Part shown: positions 1-8,285 of the stretch, one piece after another
Numbering within the stretch: position 1 is the stretch's first letter
Layout of the letters: the number at the start of each line of letters is the position of its first letter
NCBI RefSeq assembly: GCF_000732325.1
Contig: NZ_BBIW01000001.1
Coordinates: 434,001-498,000 of the forward strand
Length of the DNA: 64,000 bases
From: Paenibacillus sp. TCA20
Lineage (GTDB): Bacteria; Bacillota; Bacilli; Paenibacillales; Paenibacillaceae
Reading direction: 5' to 3'
Program-made: the position numbers and the translations under genes
The notes under the pieces: generated by a model
Database searches by the model: none
What the model was told of the DNA's origin: nothing
The model's input: the letters and a program-made list of their open reading frames with translations, nothing else

Positions 1-809
1 GGGGCATAAGCATTCTTGCGATCCAAGCCAGCACCAACATATTTTATTTGATAATCCCTTAAATACTGGAGCGTATCCTCAAGTCCTGCCTGCCCTTGAT
101 CCAATATATGATTGTTCGCGAGATTAACGATGTCCACTCCCGCTTCCGTCATCGCTTCAAGCGCTTTTGGCGAGGATTTGTACACATAGGATTTGCCAAG
201 TGCGGCCTCTCCCCCTGTCGTCACCGGTGTTTCCAGATTGATAAACGTAAGATCGTCGTTCTGAAAAAGAGTGCCTAGATGACGGTATGGATAATCAAAG
301 CCTTCTCTCTCAAGCAATTCCTCGACCTTGCCCGAGAACTGCACATCACCCGCAAAGCTCATAACGACCCGCTCTCCATCCGCAGGTTCAGCGGACTTAT
401 CGGCAGAATTACCTTCGCCATTCTTCGGGTCTGGTTGCTCTTCAGCTTCCTCGGAGGCGGAAGAAGTCGTATCCTCTGAAGCTTGGTTCGGATTCTGATC
501 TTCATCTTCCGTTGATGAAGGGTTCGAGTTATCCTCTTCGGATTCAGATGAGTCCCTCTCTCTGTTGTAAACCTCTGCTGTATTCCCTGTCTCATTCGAC
601 TCCTGCTCATCCTGGTTCTCTTCACTACTGGATAAGGATACGTCCGGAGCTTCTGCAGGACCTGTCAGACCCCCTACTGAATTAAAATATATGATAATAC
701 CTGCGATACATAAAATAAGGACAACGTTCAATGTAACCCACATTTTGCTTCTTCTGCGCTGTTTCTCTTTTTTCGCAGCCGAATGCTTCTCTGATCTTGA
801 CGGCAGCAT
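1..809 (-). CDS. CapA-family (poly-gamma-glutamate capsule type) protein, partial
   Basis: The reading frame starts at the ATG at 809, behind an AAGGAGAG ribosome binding site, and runs off the left edge, leaving about 269 codons. It begins with a basic cytoplasmic stretch, a single membrane anchor (about residues 23-42), then about 90 residues rich in Ser, Glu, Asp and Asn that look like a flexible cell-wall spacer. The conserved domain starts near residue 135 with MSFAGDVQFSGKV and includes the NLANNHILDQG motif, typical of the CapA metallophosphatase-like fold (PGA_cap). Family members act outside the membrane in polyglutamate or surface-polymer metabolism, but the substrate here cannot be told. 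No capB/capC-like genes lie upstream, so it may be a stand-alone CapA paralogue. The C-terminal part is outside the window. Confidence 0.85.
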   Translation of the reverse strand, partial: MLPSRSEKHSAAKKEKQRRRSKMWVTLNVVLILCIAGIIIYFNSVGGLTGPAEAPDVSLSSSEENQDEQESNETGNTAEVYNRERDSSESEEDNSNPSSTEDEDQNPNQASEDTTSSASEEAEEQPDPKNGEGNSADKSAEPADGERVVMSFAGDVQFSGKVEELLEREGFDYPYRHLGTLFQNDDLTFINLETPVTTGGEAALGKSYVYKSSPKALEAMTEAGVDIVNLANNHILDQGQAGLEDTLQYLRDYQIKYVGAGLDRKNAYA

Positions 810-872
810 ACTCTCTCCTTCTACTTATTCCTGTTCTTAATGACTCAAATAATTCTAATAAAATCCAAATCT

Positions 873-901
873 ATTATACCAGCAAAAGGATATTTCTTGA
901 A
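873..901 (-). promoter_or_regulatory. probable sigma-A promoter of the CapA gene
   Basis: On the minus strand a perfect TATAAT with an upstream TG (extended -10) lies 17 bases downstream of TTCAAG. It sits about 65 bases before the CapA start codon. This is pattern matching only. Confidence 0.5.
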
Positions 902-937
902 TCCGGCTTTATACTCAGGCTGACAATAGATCAGCAA

Positions 938-976
938 TAAAAAAAGAGCCTGCATCCGGAGTGGATGCAAGCTCTC
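938..976 (-). terminator. intrinsic terminator after hemH
   Basis: On the minus strand GAGCTTGCATCC pairs with GGATGCAGGCTC and is followed by seven T. It closes the hemE-hemH unit and separates it from the CapA gene. Confidence 0.85.
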
Positions 977-1025
977 AAATCTAGCAGACCTTTTATATAA
1001 GCTCCCTACAGCATTATCTAAGAAC

Positions 1026-1970
1026 TCAGTTTATGCCTTGCCAGGACTTAATGACACAGTCGCTCAGTGTCTCCATATACAATGGATCATTGTTAAGTGA
1101 ATCGATCCGCATTAGACGCATATCGAGCTCCTTGGCGATCGCTTTCGCTTCAATATCCAGGTCGTATAGTACTTCAAGATGATCGGATACAAAACCGACC
1201 GGTGCCACCAGAACATCCTCAACCTGTTCCTTGCTCAGCACCTGCAGGGTATCGAGAATATCTGGTCCCAGCCATGGGGTAGCCGTCTGACCAGCACTCT
1301 GCCATGTAAACTGCCAGTTCTCTATGCCTGCCTGGTTCGCAACTGCCTTGGAGGTTTCCAGCAGCTGATCCGGGTAAGGATCTCCCATCTCTATGATCTT
1401 CTCCGGCAAGCTGTGTGCACTGAACAGAACACGAACTGAATCGCGCTTCGCACCCGCTTCTTCAAATTGATCGAGCTTAGCACTAACGCGTACAGACAAT
1501 GCTTCAATCAGCTTCGGATGCAGATGATAGGATTCAACAAAGCTCATCTCAATCCCATGCTCTTCTGCCTTCGCTTGGGCTCTTTTGATATAGGATCCGA
1601 TGCTCATCATGGAGTAGTGAGGGGCAAGAACGATACCAACCGCTCTTTTAATGCCGTCCTTAGCCATTGCATCCACTCCATCTTCAATGAACGGACTTGC
1701 ATGCTTTAGACCTTGATAACAACGGAATTCTACCCCAGAGGCTCGCTCATCCTGTGCTAACGTCTTCTCAAGGGATTCCACCTGACTGTTCGTATGCTCG
1801 CGGAGAGGGAAGACCCCGCCGACGATAGCTTCATATCGTTCCGTAAGTTCACGAAGCTGCTCCTCAGATGGCTTATTTCCTCTTCTAATATGTGTATAAT
1901 ACGCCTCTATATCTTCCATGCTTTGTGGTGTGCCATACGACATGACAAGCACGCCTACTTGGTTGCTCAT
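1026..1970 (-). CDS. hemH: ferrochelatase (coproporphyrin ferrochelatase type)
   Basis: This 314-residue protein inserts iron into a porphyrin late in haem synthesis. In Firmicutes the family member acts on coproporphyrin III. Seen: the N-terminal GVLVMSYGTPQS, the PHYSMMSIGSY region, the FSAHSLPEKI motif with the catalytic-loop histidine, and the C-terminal VAPVGFVSDHLEVLYDLD motif with the conserved metal-site glutamate. Length matches Bacillus HemH (about 310). A GTG at 1982 is in frame, but it overlaps the AAGGTGG ribosome binding site, so the ATG at 1970 is preferred. It follows hemE by 27 bases and is followed by a terminator. The usual third gene of the set, hemY/hemG, is not present. 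Confidence 0.95.
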   Translation of the reverse strand: MSNQVGVLVMSYGTPQSMEDIEAYYTHIRRGNKPSEEQLRELTERYEAIVGGVFPLREHTNSQVESLEKTLAQDERASGVEFRCYQGLKHASPFIEDGVDAMAKDGIKRAVGIVLAPHYSMMSIGSYIKRAQAKAEEHGIEMSFVESYHLHPKLIEALSVRVSAKLDQFEEAGAKRDSVRVLFSAHSLPEKIIEMGDPYPDQLLETSKAVANQAGIENWQFTWQSAGQTATPWLGPDILDTLQVLSKEQVEDVLVAPVGFVSDHLEVLYDLDIEAKAIAKELDMRLMRIDSLNNDPLYMETLSDCVIKSWQGIN

Positions 1971-1997
1971 AGTAATTCCCACCTTGTCTCTGTATGT

Positions 1998-3056
1998 TTA
2001 TAAGTGTGCATTCTGAACCTTCAGCGCTTCAGCTGAATATTCATGCACATAATCTGTCAGCTCCTTGAGCTTGTCAATAGAAGCCTCGGGAAATAGACCA
2101 TGCCCTAGATTAAATATGTATCCAGGCTGCTGAATTCCTTCGTCAATAATACTTTTTGCATACTTCTTAATGACTTCAATAGGTGCTGTAAGTACGTATG
2201 GATCGAGATTCCCTTGAACAGCGAACTTATTCCCCAGTCTTCTTCGACCTTCATTAATGGACACTCTCCAATCCAAGCCCACTACATTCGCCTTGATGTC
2301 TGAAAGTGTAGGAAGCAGCTCGCCCGAGCTGACGCCTGGAAAATAAATTTTCGGAACGTCCAGATCAGATAATTCGTCGAAGATACGCGTAATGATTGGC
2401 AGCACGTAAATTTGGAAATCAGCTGGAGATAAGGCCCCCACCCAGCTGTCAAATACCTGAAATGCTTTACCGCCATTCTGAATCTGATGCCTTACATAAG
2501 TAATAACCATATCACCGAGCTTATCCATCAATTGAAACCAGACTGCTGGTTCGCTGTACATCATTTCTTTGGTTCGAATGTACCCCTTTGAAGGGCGGCC
2601 TTCGATCAGATAGCTGGCAATGGTAAATGGCGCGCCGGCAAAGGTGATGAGAGGAACCTTAAGCTCTTTATCCAGAATACGTATCGTCTCCATAATGTGC
2701 GACAAATCCTGCTCAACATGAATTGGACGAAGCTTCTCTACATCTGCTGAAGAACGGATCGGGTTGTGAATAACAGGACCTACATCCTTCACAATATCAA
2801 AATCAATCCCGATGGAAGCGACCGGATTCATAATATCTGAATATAGAATCGCCGCGTCTACACCCAATTTACGTACAGGCATGAGGGTGACTTCGGCAGC
2901 AAGCTCCGGCTGCTTGCAAATCTCAAGTAAAGTGTACTTCTCTTTGACCTTGCGGTATTCGGGATCGTAACGCCCTGCTTGTCTCATATACCATACGGGG
3001 AGCTGATCTACAGGCTGCTTATACCCTGCTCTAATAAACCTATCGTTATATGCCAT
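1998..3056 (-). CDS. hemE: uroporphyrinogen decarboxylase
   Basis: Uroporphyrinogen III decarboxylase, 352 residues, removes four carboxyl groups to give coproporphyrinogen III in the cytoplasm. The N-terminal signature PVWYMRQAGRYDPEYR carries the arginines that hold the substrate carboxylates. The catalytic aspartate lies in ILYSDIMNPV, and the second signature appears near FAGAPFTIASYLIEG. The C-terminal NLGHGLFPEAS motif is also typical. The ATG start has GGAGG seven bases upstream. It is the first gene of a two-gene haem unit with hemH. A probable promoter lies about 40 bases upstream. Confidence 0.96.
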   Translation of the reverse strand: MAYNDRFIRAGYKQPVDQLPVWYMRQAGRYDPEYRKVKEKYTLLEICKQPELAAEVTLMPVRKLGVDAAILYSDIMNPVASIGIDFDIVKDVGPVIHNPIRSSADVEKLRPIHVEQDLSHIMETIRILDKELKVPLITFAGAPFTIASYLIEGRPSKGYIRTKEMMYSEPAVWFQLMDKLGDMVITYVRHQIQNGGKAFQVFDSWVGALSPADFQIYVLPIITRIFDELSDLDVPKIYFPGVSSGELLPTLSDIKANVVGLDWRVSINEGRRRLGNKFAVQGNLDPYVLTAPIEVIKKYAKSIIDEGIQQPGYIFNLGHGLFPEASIDKLKELTDYVHEYSAEALKVQNAHL

Positions 3057-3092
3057 TTCTTGGCCTCCAATAATGTCGTTTCTATAATTTCC

Positions 3093-3121
3093 ATTATGCC
3101 CTTTTTAAAACCAGCTAACAA
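3093..3121 (-). promoter_or_regulatory. probable sigma-A promoter of hemE-hemH
   Basis: On the minus strand TTGTTA is followed after 17 bases by CATAAT, about 37 bases upstream of the hemE start codon. Both boxes are close to consensus. Transcription start has not been shown. Confidence 0.5.
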
Positions 3122-3314
3122 GTAAGCGAAATCGAACATCCATTGACAATTAGATGAAGGTTCCCTTAAGCAAATGAATGCAATCTGAAGAACCGATAAA
3201 GCAATGATTCATCAAGTTCCGCACAGAAATGACTCTTCCTGTAGTGTGTTATACTAAAATAATGGCAACAATTGAACCGTACGTTAGCGGCAGAAAGGAA
3301 GTGACCCTCATCAA

Positions 3315-4520
3315 TTGAAATCATGGAAAATTAACCTTATCGTGCTATGGTTCGGACAATTTCTAGTCAATGCCGGCATGACAATGGTTACTCCCTTTCT
3401 ATCATTATACCTTGCCCAGGATTTGGGAGTAACCGGTGAGCGTGAGATCGGACTGTGGGCGGGATTTATCTTTGCAGCCAATTTTGTTACCTCCTTTATA
3501 TTTCAGCCCCTATGGGGTAAGCTTGCTGACAAATACGGCCGTAAAATCATGCTGCTGCGCTCAGGCTTTGGCATGGCCATTGTTATTACCCTCATGGGAT
3601 TTGCACAAAACCCATGGCATTTGCTGTTTCTTAGATTACTGAACGGAACAATCTCAGGCTTTAATCCGGCAGCCGTCGCACTGATTTCGGGAACGACACC
3701 GAAAGACCGAATGGGATTTGCCATGGGAACTGTTCAATCAGGTCAGGTTGCTGGAACCATTCTGGGACCTTTAATCGGAGGCATATTAGCTGACCTCGTG
3801 GGCTTTAGACCTATTTTCTATATCACAGGCATTCTGATCTTCTCTGCTTCACTTCTGGCACTGTTTCTTGTCAGAGAGAACTTTGACCGTGAAGAGGCTG
3901 CACAATTGCCAGCACAGACGGTAATGGGAGGACTGCACGAGCTGACCAAAACACCTCAGCTGCCAGCGCTGTTCGCCGTCACCTTCTTGCTGCAGTTCGC
4001 TATGATCAGTCCCATGTCTTTGCTTCCGCTATATGTACTTCACCTGCATGGGACGGTAGAGAATCTCGCCTTCTTTGCCGGGATGGTGAGCGCTGTTGCA
4101 GGCATATCCAATATGATTGCCTCACCCCTCCTCGGGAAGCTGAGTGACAAGATCGGTTCGCATCGTATACTCACCTTTGCCCTGATCGGAGCAGCCTTGA
4201 CCCTGATACCTCAAGCTTTTGTACAAAATGTCGGTCAGCTGATCGTGATTCGTTTCTTAATGGGCATATTTATGGGCGGCCTTCTGCCAAGTGTGAATTC
4301 CTTGATTCGTTCCTATACACCGGACGGGATGGAGAGCCGTGCCTTTGGGTTCAACAGCAGCACTCTGGCGTTAGGAAATATGATTGGTGCTGTAGCGGGC
4401 GGCTTCTTATCCGGCTTTATAGGCATTGAAGGCTTGTTTATAATTTCAGGCGCGCTTCTGTTGATCAATGTGATATGGGTGCATATGAAGCTGTATTCAC
4501 GGAAAAAGTCAGCTGCATAG
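3315..4520 (+). CDS. MFS multidrug efflux transporter, MdtG-like
   Basis: A 401-residue membrane protein with twelve predicted membrane segments, of the drug:H+ antiporter-1 branch of the major facilitator superfamily. It carries the loop 2-3 motif PLWGKLADKYGRKIMLLRS and the mid-protein motif C-like stretch SGQVAGTILGPLIGG. Both halves resemble E. coli MdtG (YceE) in order and spacing; the second half repeats the loop motif as GKLSDKIGSHR. Substrates are not predictable. The start is a TTG at 3315, because the nearby GTG at 3301 runs into a stop; AGAAAGGAAG lies upstream. It is transcribed divergently from hemE and ends in its own terminator, so it is a single-gene unit. Confidence 0.85.
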   Translation: MKSWKINLIVLWFGQFLVNAGMTMVTPFLSLYLAQDLGVTGEREIGLWAGFIFAANFVTSFIFQPLWGKLADKYGRKIMLLRSGFGMAIVITLMGFAQNPWHLLFLRLLNGTISGFNPAAVALISGTTPKDRMGFAMGTVQSGQVAGTILGPLIGGILADLVGFRPIFYITGILIFSASLLALFLVRENFDREEAAQLPAQTVMGGLHELTKTPQLPALFAVTFLLQFAMISPMSLLPLYVLHLHGTVENLAFFAGMVSAVAGISNMIASPLLGKLSDKIGSHRILTFALIGAALTLIPQAFVQNVGQLIVIRFLMGIFMGGLLPSVNSLIRSYTPDGMESRAFGFNSSTLALGNMIGAVAGGFLSGFIGIEGLFIISGALLLINVIWVHMKLYSRKKSAA

Positions 4521-4560
4521 CAAGTGGAGCACCTCAACAAAGCTTCCGTTTCATCAAAGA

Positions 4561-4607
4561 AAAGACATTCTACCTGCAAGTTATCAGGTTGGAATGTCTT
4601 TCTTTAT
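4561..4607 (+). terminator. intrinsic terminator after the MFS gene
   Basis: AAAGACATTC..ACCTG pairs with CAGGT..GAATGTCTTT, followed by a T-rich run. It lies 40 bases after the MFS stop codon. Confidence 0.8.
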
Positions 4608-4867
4608 GTTTATAATCGCATTCCGGTACTAATAGATGTGAATATAAATGACATAAATATCGCAGATATCAATGGATCGCAACTTAAAATCATTCGATAT
4701 GGAATTCATATTCATTCAATTTTCTTATGTTTTAGCATAATAACTCCATTATACGATAAATAACTTTTGTTTTCTTCGATTTTCAACATTTGTCATTTTA
4801 TCTAACGTAAATATAGAATACTCCTCAAGACTACATACCAAAATTTACATTGGAGGAGTGTAACGGA
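4608..4867. other. AT-rich intergenic region before the asparaginase gene
   Basis: Together with the preceding terminator this makes a gene-free stretch of about 350 bases. It is markedly AT-rich. Apart from a possible promoter near 4790-4817 and a GGAGGAG ribosome binding site at 4852-4858, I see no gene or strong structure in it. Confidence 0.5.
4790..4817 (+). promoter_or_regulatory. possible sigma-A promoter of the asparaginase gene
   Basis: TTGTCA and TATAGA are separated by 16 bases, about 50 bases upstream of the asparaginase start. The -10 box is weak and the spacing slightly short. Confidence 0.35.
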
Positions 4868-6079
4868 ATGAAATCTAACAACAGAATCAGCAAACATTTT
4901 GCCCTTTGGAGTACAGCCGCATTGACCGCCTTAACCTTGTCTCTATCCCCCATCGCATCTACTGCCAGCGCGGCTACCGTTGTCGTGCAAGGAACAACCT
5001 CTCCTGTACAGTCCACAGCACCGATCCGTAATACGACAATTCCGCCTCTTACTGAGACTGCCAAAACCTCCGAATTACCCAATGTTCTTGTGATTGGCAC
5101 AGGCGGTACGATTGCAGGACAATCCACAGATGAGACCAGCTTTACCAGCTACAGAGCAGGCTCTCTGGCGATTGGTGACATGGTGGGCTCCCTTCCTAAC
5201 CTGGACAAGCTTGCTGAAGTGAACACGCTGCAATTCGGCAATTCAGGCTCCTCTGCCTATACCATACCCGACCTATACGACCTGTCGATGTCGGTAGATA
5301 AAGCGCTTGAAACTTATGACAGTGTCGTTGTTACTACAGGCACAGATACTATGGAGGAGATTGCTTACTTCCTGGATCTAACGGTCCGAAGCGATAAACC
5401 CGTTATTATTACAGGTTCTATGCGTCCTTGGACAGTCATCGGCTCTGATGCGCAAGCCAATCTGTTCAATGCGATTAAGCTCGCTGCAAGTGGACGCACA
5501 ACTTCCTTCGGGACGGTATTGATGCTCAATGATACGCTGCATTCTGCAAGAGGTGTAACCAAAACGAACGCTTATCGTACCGACACTTTTGAGACCCCGG
5601 TGCTGGGCGCTCTCGGATACATAGATGGAGATAACATCCGTATCTATCGTGCTCCTGCCCGGGCAATGAAGCCGGAAGGTACAGCGAAGCCTGTCTTCGA
5701 CCTTTCCAAAATCTCGAAAGAAAAGCTGGCCGATACTAAAGTTGAGATCGCGATCTCTTATCAACAAGCAGGAGCTGGTGCGATCAGCGGGTTCGTAGCG
5801 AACGGAGCAAAGGGTATTGTCACCTCCGGAACAGGTGCAGGCGGAATTTCCAGTGCGATGAGTGCTGAGAGAAGAACAGCCATTGAGGAAGGCGTTGTAT
5901 TCGTAACCACGACTCGTACCGGTTCAGGAAGTGTCTATAGCGGCGGCGAGGGTATCATATCGGGAGATAATCTGAGCCCGCAGCATGCTCGCATTCTGCT
6001 GCTTCTCTCCTTGGCATTCACAGATGACTTCGATACAATTAAAGGCTGGTTTGAAACCTACGGAAAATCCGAAGTATAA
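4868..6079 (+). CDS. secreted type II L-asparaginase
   Basis: This 403-residue enzyme should hydrolyse L-asparagine to aspartate and ammonia outside the membrane. A signal peptide covers about residues 1-35 and ends in STASA-A. The first nucleophile motif IGTGGTIAG, the flap tyrosine in FTSYRAG, the second motif VVTTGTDTMEE (Thr-Asp pair) and the catalytic lysine in GVTKTN are all present. The substrate-pocket motif GSQDM of E. coli AsnB and B. subtilis AnsZ is replaced by GSSAY, so the glutamine that binds the substrate amino group is missing. An earlier in-frame TTG at 4850 overlaps the GGAGGAG ribosome binding site, so the ATG at 4868 is chosen. It is a single-gene unit with its own terminator. 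Confidence 0.9.
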   Translation: MKSNNRISKHFALWSTAALTALTLSLSPIASTASAATVVVQGTTSPVQSTAPIRNTTIPPLTETAKTSELPNVLVIGTGGTIAGQSTDETSFTSYRAGSLAIGDMVGSLPNLDKLAEVNTLQFGNSGSSAYTIPDLYDLSMSVDKALETYDSVVVTTGTDTMEEIAYFLDLTVRSDKPVIITGSMRPWTVIGSDAQANLFNAIKLAASGRTTSFGTVLMLNDTLHSARGVTKTNAYRTDTFETPVLGALGYIDGDNIRIYRAPARAMKPEGTAKPVFDLSKISKEKLADTKVEIAISYQQAGAGAISGFVANGAKGIVTSGTGAGGISSAMSAERRTAIEEGVVFVTTTRTGSGSVYSGGEGIISGDNLSPQHARILLLLSLAFTDDFDTIKGWFETYGKSEV

Positions 6080-6113
6080 TCGGCATCAGCCTGACTCTTA
6101 TCTGTTATACATG

Positions 6114-6153
6114 AACGAACACCCTCGACAATAAGCATTCGAGGGTGTTCGTT
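6114..6153. terminator. intrinsic terminator between convergent genes
   Basis: A perfect 15-bp stem AACGAACACCCTCGA / TCGAGGGTGTTCGTT with a T-rich plus-strand tail. It ends next to the stop codon of the convergent O-methyltransferase gene, so it may stop transcription from both sides. Confidence 0.8.
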
Positions 6154-6155
6154 GT

Positions 6156-6827
6156 TTATTTAACATATGCAATAGCAAGTCCGTCATAAGCCGGGATCAA
6201 TGTACTGATTAATCGATCGTCAGAAGCCATCAGCTCATTAAATCTTCTGACCGCCTGGACCGAAGGACCATTCTTCTCATGATTTAAAGTTCTTCCGCGC
6301 AGGAAGCAATTATCTCCAATAATAAGCGCACCTGGATTCGACAATTCGATTGCATATTCCAGGTATACAGCATAATTCAGCTTATCAGCGTCGATAAAAA
6401 AGAAGTCAAATTTCTTCCCTTCCTCCTTCATACGCGCCAAGCTGTCTGCTGCCGGTCCTATTCGATATTCCACTCGATCGCCGAAGCCCGCTTTGCTCAA
6501 ATGCTCATAAGCCAGAGCGGCATATTCTTCTTTAATTTCAAGTGAGGTTAATTGCCCTGTCTCCCCTAATCCTCTGCTTAAACAAATCCCGCTGTAACCT
6601 CCCAATGCACCGATCTCCAAAATCTGTTCTGCTCGCGAGGTCCGCACAAGCATTGTGAGCAGCCGTCCATATGCCGCTGCGACCGATACTTCAGGCATAC
6701 CACGCTCTTTAATGGCTTCAAGCACTTCCTTCAGCATTTCATCTTCTTCATATAATTTAGAGACATAATCATCTGGTGTAATCATCATCGGATATGGAAT
6801 CCCCCTTAAATAACTTTCCTTCTTCAT
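6156..6827 (-). CDS. SAM-dependent O-methyltransferase (Methyltransf_3 / YrrM-like)
   Basis: A 223-residue cytosolic class I methyltransferase of the caffeoyl-CoA/catechol O-methyltransferase family. Motif I reads ILEIGALGGYSG, followed by TSLEIKEEYA for the SAM ribose-binding acidic residue. DFFFIDADKLNY is the metal-binding Asp motif typical of this family, and ALIIGDNCFLRG is the second metal-site region. The acceptor is unknown; bacterial relatives methylate small catechols or tRNA wobble hydroxyuridine (TrmR). The first ATG at 6827 has no ribosome binding site; AAGGGGG lies 12 bases before the ATG pair at 6788/6785, so the true start may be there. It is convergent with the asparaginase gene. 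Confidence 0.85.
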   Translation of the reverse strand: MKKESYLRGIPYPMMITPDDYVSKLYEEDEMLKEVLEAIKERGMPEVSVAAAYGRLLTMLVRTSRAEQILEIGALGGYSGICLSRGLGETGQLTSLEIKEEYAALAYEHLSKAGFGDRVEYRIGPAADSLARMKEEGKKFDFFFIDADKLNYAVYLEYAIELSNPGALIIGDNCFLRGRTLNHEKNGPSVQAVRRFNELMASDDRLISTLIPAYDGLAIAYVK

Positions 6828-6883
6828 TTAATTAATTTATAATAAATGTTTGTTTAATTAAGCTGAGAACGGCGCGTACCTTA

Positions 6884-6916
6884 TTGTACTGGTACAAGCC
6901 TTGGCAAGCAAGGCTT
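6884..6916. repeat. overlapping palindromes upstream of the YpsC-like gene
   Basis: A short palindrome TTGTAC-TG-GTACAA runs into a second one, AAGCCTTG-GCAAG-CAAGGCTT. There is no T-run after either, so they do not look like a terminator. They sit in the divergent region between the O-methyltransferase and RNA methyltransferase genes and could be a regulator site. Confidence 0.4.
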
Positions 6917-6996
6917 GCTTAAAATATATTGGGGCATCCTATTCGTAATTGATCTCAAAAAAAGAATGTCACCAAGGATGGAGCTGAAGCATTTCA

Positions 6997-8142
6997 ATGC
7001 AACCTTTGCAATTAATCGCAACGACACCGATGGGACTAGAAGCTGTCGTATCTAGAGAATTAAAACTGCTCGGTTATGAGGATATAACTGTAGAGAACGG
7101 AAGAGTTACCTTTGCGGCCGATTTCAAAGATATTGCCCGGTGTAACCTATGGCTTAGAAGTGCCGACCGCATACTTGTGAAGATGGGTGAGTTCAAGGCT
7201 ACCACCTTCGACGAATTGTTCGAAGGAACCAAAGCCCTTCCATGGCAGGAGTGGATCCCTCAAAACGGCGAGTTCCCCGTTGAGGGCAGATCTCATAAAT
7301 CTCAGCTAAGCAGCGTACCTGCATCTCAAGGTATTGTCAAAAAAGCAATCGTTGAGAAGCTGAAGCAAACCTATCATACCGAATGGTTTCCAGAGAACGG
7401 CGCCCGCTTCGTCATTGAAGTTAATCTTCATAACGATATCGCGCTTCTGACCCTGGATACAAGCGGAGCAGGTCTTCACAAGCGGGGCTACCGCAAGCTG
7501 GTTACAGAAGCCCCGCTCAAAGAAACCTTGGCTGCTGCTCTCATTCAGCTCAGCCGCTGGGGCCCGCACCGTCCCTTCTACGATCCATTCTGCGGGTCAG
7601 GAACATTGCTTGTTGAAGCGGCGATGATAGGCTGGAATATCGCTCCTGGACTTCGCCGTTCGTTTAATAGCGAGCATTGGCCGCTCGTATCCAAGGAATT
7701 GTGGGATGAAGCCCGCGAAGAAGCTTTTGATTCAGTTAAAGATGACATCCCTCTGCAGATTGCCGGCAGCGATATAGATCCGAGTGCAATTGAGGTAGCA
7801 CAAGCTGCGGTCAAGAGTGCAGGATTTGCCAAAGAAATTAAGCTTGATGTTCTGCCTGTAGCCAAAGTGCGCTTACCCGGAGATTACGGATGTCTTATTA
7901 CCAACCCTCCATACGGCGAACGGCTAGGAGAACAAGCTGAGGTAGAAAAGCTCATTCGCCAGCTTGGACGAGTGGCCGCCGAGGTACCGACTTGGTCCTT
8001 CTTTGCGATTACATCCACCAAATCGTTTGAACGATACTTCAATCAGAAGGCGGATAAACGCAGAAAGCTGTTCAATGGACGTATCGAGACCCAGTACTAT
8101 CAATTTCTAGGTCCCCTGCCTCCTAAACCAGCTCGAAACTAA
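6997..8142 (+). CDS. THUMP-domain 23S rRNA/tRNA guanine-N2 methyltransferase, YpsC/RlmL-like
   Basis: A 381-residue RNA methyltransferase. The N-terminal half holds a ferredoxin-like plus THUMP RNA-binding module (about residues 1-160, with LWLRSADRILVKM). The C-terminal half is a class I methyltransferase with the motif YDPFCGSGTLLVEAA (near residue 195) and the catalytic NPPYGERLGE (near residue 307), typical of base amino-group methylation. It matches B. subtilis YpsC in length and layout. The likely product is N2-methylguanine in 23S rRNA, by family. The ATG at 6997 is in frame, but the nearest purine-rich stretch (AGGATGGAG) is rather far upstream. In B. subtilis rnpB lies beside ypsC; here there is no room for it. 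Confidence 0.88.
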   Translation: MQPLQLIATTPMGLEAVVSRELKLLGYEDITVENGRVTFAADFKDIARCNLWLRSADRILVKMGEFKATTFDELFEGTKALPWQEWIPQNGEFPVEGRSHKSQLSSVPASQGIVKKAIVEKLKQTYHTEWFPENGARFVIEVNLHNDIALLTLDTSGAGLHKRGYRKLVTEAPLKETLAAALIQLSRWGPHRPFYDPFCGSGTLLVEAAMIGWNIAPGLRRSFNSEHWPLVSKELWDEAREEAFDSVKDDIPLQIAGSDIDPSAIEVAQAAVKSAGFAKEIKLDVLPVAKVRLPGDYGCLITNPPYGERLGEQAEVEKLIRQLGRVAAEVPTWSFFAITSTKSFERYFNQKADKRRKLFNGRIETQYYQFLGPLPPKPARN

Positions 8143-8157
8143 AGCATGCTTGAACAC

Positions 8158-8191
8158 AAAAGAGTAAACCTTAAGCCGTTTACTCTTTTTT
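8158..8191 (+). terminator. intrinsic terminator after the RNA methyltransferase gene
   Basis: AAAAGAGTAAAC pairs with GTTTACTCTTTT around an 8-base loop, and the stem runs into a T-run. Confidence 0.85.
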
Positions 8192-8285
8192 AGTTCATTA
8201 GTTTGCATCTTCCGAATTTCATAAACAACGGAATGGAGAGATATAATGTATCTTGTATCCTGTACGTTCAAAGGAGGAATCATAC

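Noticed and set aside
6828..6996. RNase P RNA upstream of the YpsC-like gene, as in B. subtilis
   Set aside because: The gap is only about 170 bases and lacks the conserved RNase P core.
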